From an uncultured Alphaproteobacteria bacterium (lineage in GTDB: Bacteria > Pseudomonadota > Alphaproteobacteria > HIMB59), in contig CACGSS010000001.1 in assembly GCA_902575725.1 (NCBI GenBank), forward strand, positions 1-64,000: a stretch of 64,000 nt of DNA. Direction: 5' to 3'. The notes under the pieces were generated by a model. That model had not been told where the DNA came from, ran no database searches, and saw only the letters and a list, made by a program, of their open reading frames with translations. A program made the translations under genes and the position numbers. Of the stretch, positions 61,812 to 64,000 are shown piece after piece (position 1 is the first letter of the stretch; every line of letters starts with the position of its first letter).

Positions 61812-62381
61812 ATGAAAAATATTAAAATTAAAGAAGCTAAATATTTAAAAGGTAAAAATATTTATCTTAGACATATTAAAAAATCTGACTTGAAGAATGG
61901 ATGGCTAGATTGGGTGAATGATCAAGAGTCAATTGAGGGTCTATTTAGTGGCTTTCCTGTATCTGAAGAAGAATTAATAAATTATTTTAAACTCCAAAAA
62001 TTACCCTACTCTGTAATGTTTGCAATTTGTCGAAATAATGACGGTTTATACATTGGTAACGGAAGACTTAGTCAAATAGACTGGATAAACAAAGAATGTG
62101 TATATGGAAGATTGATTGGAGACAAAAATTTTAAGGGTAAAGGATATGGTTCTGAGGCTTTAATATTACTGCTAAGATACGCTTTTTCAGTTTTAGGGAT
62201 GAATCGAGTATATAGTTCAGCAGTGATTACAAATAAGGTATCCATTAGAAGTAATTTAAAAATTGGAATGAAAAAAGAGGGTATTTTTAGAGAAGCATCT
62301 TATAAAAATGGTAAATTTTTAGATAGAGTTGCTTTCGCATTTTTAGCAAAAGACTTTTTTAAAAGATATGGAAAAACATAA
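61812..62381 (+). CDS. GNAT family N-acetyltransferase (RimJ-like)
   Basis: 189 residues. The acetyl-CoA site is in GDKNFKGKGYGSEALILLLRYAF (about 97-119, Q/RxxGxG/A form KGKGYG), followed by NRVYSSAVITNKVSIRSNLKIGMKKEG, the typical Acetyltransf_3 ending. In glycan islands these often acetylate amino sugars. It starts only 26 bases from the divergent minus-strand operon and overlaps the methyltransferase by 14 bases. Confidence 0.87.
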   Translation: MKNIKIKEAKYLKGKNIYLRHIKKSDLKNGWLDWVNDQESIEGLFSGFPVSEEELINYFKLQKLPYSVMFAICRNNDGLYIGNGRLSQIDWINKECVYGRLIGDKNFKGKGYGSEALILLLRYAFSVLGMNRVYSSAVITNKVSIRSNLKIGMKKEGIFREASYKNGKFLDRVAFAFLAKDFFKRYGKT

Positions 62382-63360
62382 AAAAGAAACTAGAAAAAAC
62401 ATAATATCCTATGTAAGAGGATACTATTTTACAAATATTTTTTGTTCATTAGTAGAAATTGGTATTCTAGGAAAAAATCAAAAAATAATAGATTTAAAAT
62501 CATTAAAAAAAATTAAAAATAAAAATAGAGTAAAGTATGCATTAGATTATTTTGCAAATTTAGGATTACTGATCAAAACAACAAATAAGTACAAAATAAC
62601 AAAAGAATTATCTTTGCTGATAAACAGGTCAGCAGCATTTCAGATCCCCTTTTCATACAAAAACTATTTATCTAATACAAATGATTATATTTTAAAAAAT
62701 AAGGATTATGAGTGTGAAAGAACTATGAATGTTATTGGGAGTGGTGGCACACATAGTAGAAAATTTTTTTTACCTGTAATAAGAGAATTTGACTTCAATG
62801 GTTACGAACAAATAGTAGATTTAGGTTGTGGTGATGGAACTTTTCTTAAAAATTTATTAAATAAACATAAAAACTTGATTACTGTTGCCTCAGATATCTC
62901 TGAAGAAGCACTAAAAAATACAAGAAAAAATTTAAAAAATTTCAAAGGTGTAAATTATGTCAGATCTAATGCTTTAGATGTAAATAATTGGAGTAAGAAA
63001 ATAGCTAGAAATAAAAAAACTATAATATGTTTTTGGTTTATTATACATGAAATATTCAATCAAAAAAATAATTTGATATCAAAATTTATTAAAAAACTAA
63101 AAAATAAAAATTATGATTTACTAATATGTGAAATTAATAGAGTAAATGAAGATGTAATAAGAAAAAATTTGGATTTCACACTTATGCCAGAATATTATTA
63201 TTTTCATGATATTTCTGATCAAAGACTTTTTTCAAAAAGCGATTTAACTAATATTTTAAAAAAAAATAACTATACAAAGGTTAAAAGTTTCTACTTTGAC
63301 TCTTTTAGAAAACAAAAGTCTAAAACTCCATCAATATATACTGAGATATATTCTGCTTAA
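62368..63360 (+). CDS. Class I SAM-dependent methyltransferase
   Basis: 330 residues. The N-terminal 120 residues form a helical, winged-helix-like domain (IKTTNKYKITKELSLLI); then comes SAM motif I IVDLGCGDGTFLKNLL (about 150-165), the acidic ASDISEEAL motif II and IICFWFIIHEIF. The two-domain layout is like small-molecule O-, N- or C-methyltransferases. MNVIGSGGTHSRKFF in the linker looks conserved but I cannot name the subfamily. Coupled to the GNAT gene; product unknown. Confidence 0.82.
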   Translation: MEKHKKETRKNIISYVRGYYFTNIFCSLVEIGILGKNQKIIDLKSLKKIKNKNRVKYALDYFANLGLLIKTTNKYKITKELSLLINRSAAFQIPFSYKNYLSNTNDYILKNKDYECERTMNVIGSGGTHSRKFFLPVIREFDFNGYEQIVDLGCGDGTFLKNLLNKHKNLITVASDISEEALKNTRKNLKNFKGVNYVRSNALDVNNWSKKIARNKKTIICFWFIIHEIFNQKNNLISKFIKKLKNKNYDLLICEINRVNEDVIRKNLDFTLMPEYYYFHDISDQRLFSKSDLTNILKKNNYTKVKSFYFDSFRKQKSKTPSIYTEIYSA

Positions 63361-63376
63361 ATTTTAATATAATAGA

Positions 63377-64000
63377 TTAAGGTAAACTTCTTATCAATTT
63401 ATAAGCTTCAGCAAATTCTGATCCACCTTGAATACCTCTATATCTAGCTAAAGTTTTTATCGAGTCTAAAGATCTAGCGGATGGATATTTTTTTACTTCA
63501 GTTTTATAGAAACTAAAAGCTTTAACTTTTTTATTTAAATGTACTTTCGTTAAATGGACAAAATAATTTGGATTAAAAGCTGAATTGAAATTCCACTCAC
63601 TCGATGAGGTAATTTCATATGAAAATAAATTTTTAACATAATTTAAGGCACCTGGTCTTGTGGCTTGAAGGGTTGATTGATGAACTATTTTATGATCTTT
63701 ATTTAAATCTTTTTCATTATGAGTAAATATAGTGTGCGGTTTAAATGATGAAATTTCCCTTTCTATTATTTTACCTATTTCAATAATTGGATAACAGTTT
63801 AGTGAACCACATTTTAGATTATGAAATGAGGAATTAGTTACACCTAAATATAATAAGGCTTGAGAAGCAAATTTGTTTCTTAATTGAATTTCTTTATTAA
63901 CAAGGTTGATGTCATCATCAGGAGAAAATCTACATGAGGATCCCTCTGCTATAAAAACAACTTTTATCTTAATCTTATTGTAAGCTTTTAATTTAGCTAA
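63377..64000 (-). CDS. PIG-L family deacetylase, N-terminus beyond window
   Basis: A minus-strand frame ends with TAA at 63377-63379 and remains open to 64000, giving 207 residues of the C-terminal part. It contains FTHNEKDLNKDHKIVHQSTLQATRPG, the PIG-L/LmbE (H-x-x-D-x-N-x-DH) zinc region, and SSEWNF and SARSLDSIKTLARYRG at the end. The N-terminal AHPDDE motif should lie beyond 64000. PIG-L enzymes remove acetyl groups from GlcNAc-type substrates, which fits the island. Convergent with the methyltransferase. Confidence 0.85.
   Translation of the reverse strand, partial: LAKLKAYNKIKIKVVFIAEGSSCRFSPDDDINLVNKEIQLRNKFASQALLYLGVTNSSFHNLKCGSLNCYPIIEIGKIIEREISSFKPHTIFTHNEKDLNKDHKIVHQSTLQATRPGALNYVKNLFSYEITSSSEWNFNSAFNPNYFVHLTKVHLNKKVKAFSFYKTEVKKYPSARSLDSIKTLARYRGIQGGSEFAEAYKLIRSLP

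Larger units (their letters stand above)
46265..64000. other. Surface-polysaccharide biosynthesis island
   Basis: From 46265 to the window end nearly every gene makes or modifies nucleotide sugars or glycans. The DNA is visibly more AT-rich than the flanking core genes and the proteins are loaded with Lys, Asn, Ile and Phe. Thirteen minus-strand genes from 61785 to 46265 overlap or nearly touch. This pattern matches hypervariable O-antigen/capsule islands of marine bacteria. An initiating sugar-phosphate transferase and a flippase are not seen and may lie beyond 64000. Confidence 0.85.

Noticed and set aside
1..64000. CRISPR arrays, tRNA, rRNA, insertion sequences, prophage and toxin-antitoxin genes
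   Set aside because: No regularly spaced repeats, no tRNA-like cloverleaf with a TTCRA arm, no transposase or phage protein was found on reading both strands.

Overview
The window is AT-rich, gene-dense DNA from what looks like a free-living, aerobic, probably marine alphaproteobacterium with a streamlined genome (SAR11/HIMB59 grade; I cannot fix the lineage). Supporting signs are the C4-type 5-aminolevulinate synthase, the alphaproteobacterial regulator TrcR (DUF1013), an AapJQMP amino-acid ABC transporter, a DNA photolyase with light-stress companions, very short intergenic gaps, many 1-4 base start/stop overlaps and convergent genes that share a TTAA stop. No tRNA, rRNA, CRISPR array, insertion sequence or prophage was seen. 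No stretch longer than 300 bases lacks a gene.

Layout. (1) 42-7145, minus strand: one compact cell-division/envelope operon (ZapB-like coiled coil, zapA, 5-formyl-THF cyclo-ligase, YmdB-type phosphoesterase, yebC, a small PD-(D/E)XK-like protein, tolQRAB, pal). (2) 7181-13285, plus strand: central carbon and translation (transketolase, gapdh, class I aldolase, EF-P, inositol monophosphatase, bL31, TrcR). (3) 13275-18668, minus: photolyase, FAD oxidoreductase, DUF1365, cyclopropane-fatty-acid-synthase-like protein and DUF3833 lipoprotein, a set known elsewhere from light/singlet-oxygen responses, preceded by bL33. (4) 18721-22667, minus: trhO, hemA, LLM flavin oxidoreductase and an unusual SDR. 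(5) 22769-28441, plus: a heme operon hemC(D)-hemB-hemE-hemH-hemF-hemJ followed by a MATE transporter; with hemA it covers nearly all of the pathway from succinyl-CoA and glycine to heme. (6) 29789-39838: accessory transport and small genes (DUF2721, LysE exporters, TAXI-like protein, TauE plus DUF3445, M19 dipeptidase, a two-gene small-protein unit, aapJQMP). (7) 39962-46222: ugd, fhs with a palindromic operator-like site, apaG, trkH, a lipoprotein, argF.

(8) 46265 to the window end: a surface-polysaccharide island, visibly more AT-rich, with Lys/Asn/Ile-rich proteins. One minus-strand chain of overlapping genes from 61785 to 46265 holds a complete WbpA/B/D/E/I-like set for UDP-2,3-diacetamido-mannuronic acid, three glycosyltransferases, an EpsG/Wzy-like polymerase, two asparagine-synthase-like amidotransferases (probable uronic-acid amidation), a uronate epimerase and a large unrecognised protein. 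A GNAT and a methyltransferase run divergently, and a PIG-L-type deacetylase is cut by the window edge.

The most interesting points are: a nuclease-like gene in the position ruvCAB usually occupies; two intact reading frames (photolyase and the second asparagine-synthase-like gene) with no ATG, GTG or TTG start; a heme operon with a HemC-HemD-like fusion and a zinc-type HemB; a TauE-DUF3445 coupled pair; and a palindromic site placed just downstream of a promoter for fhs.
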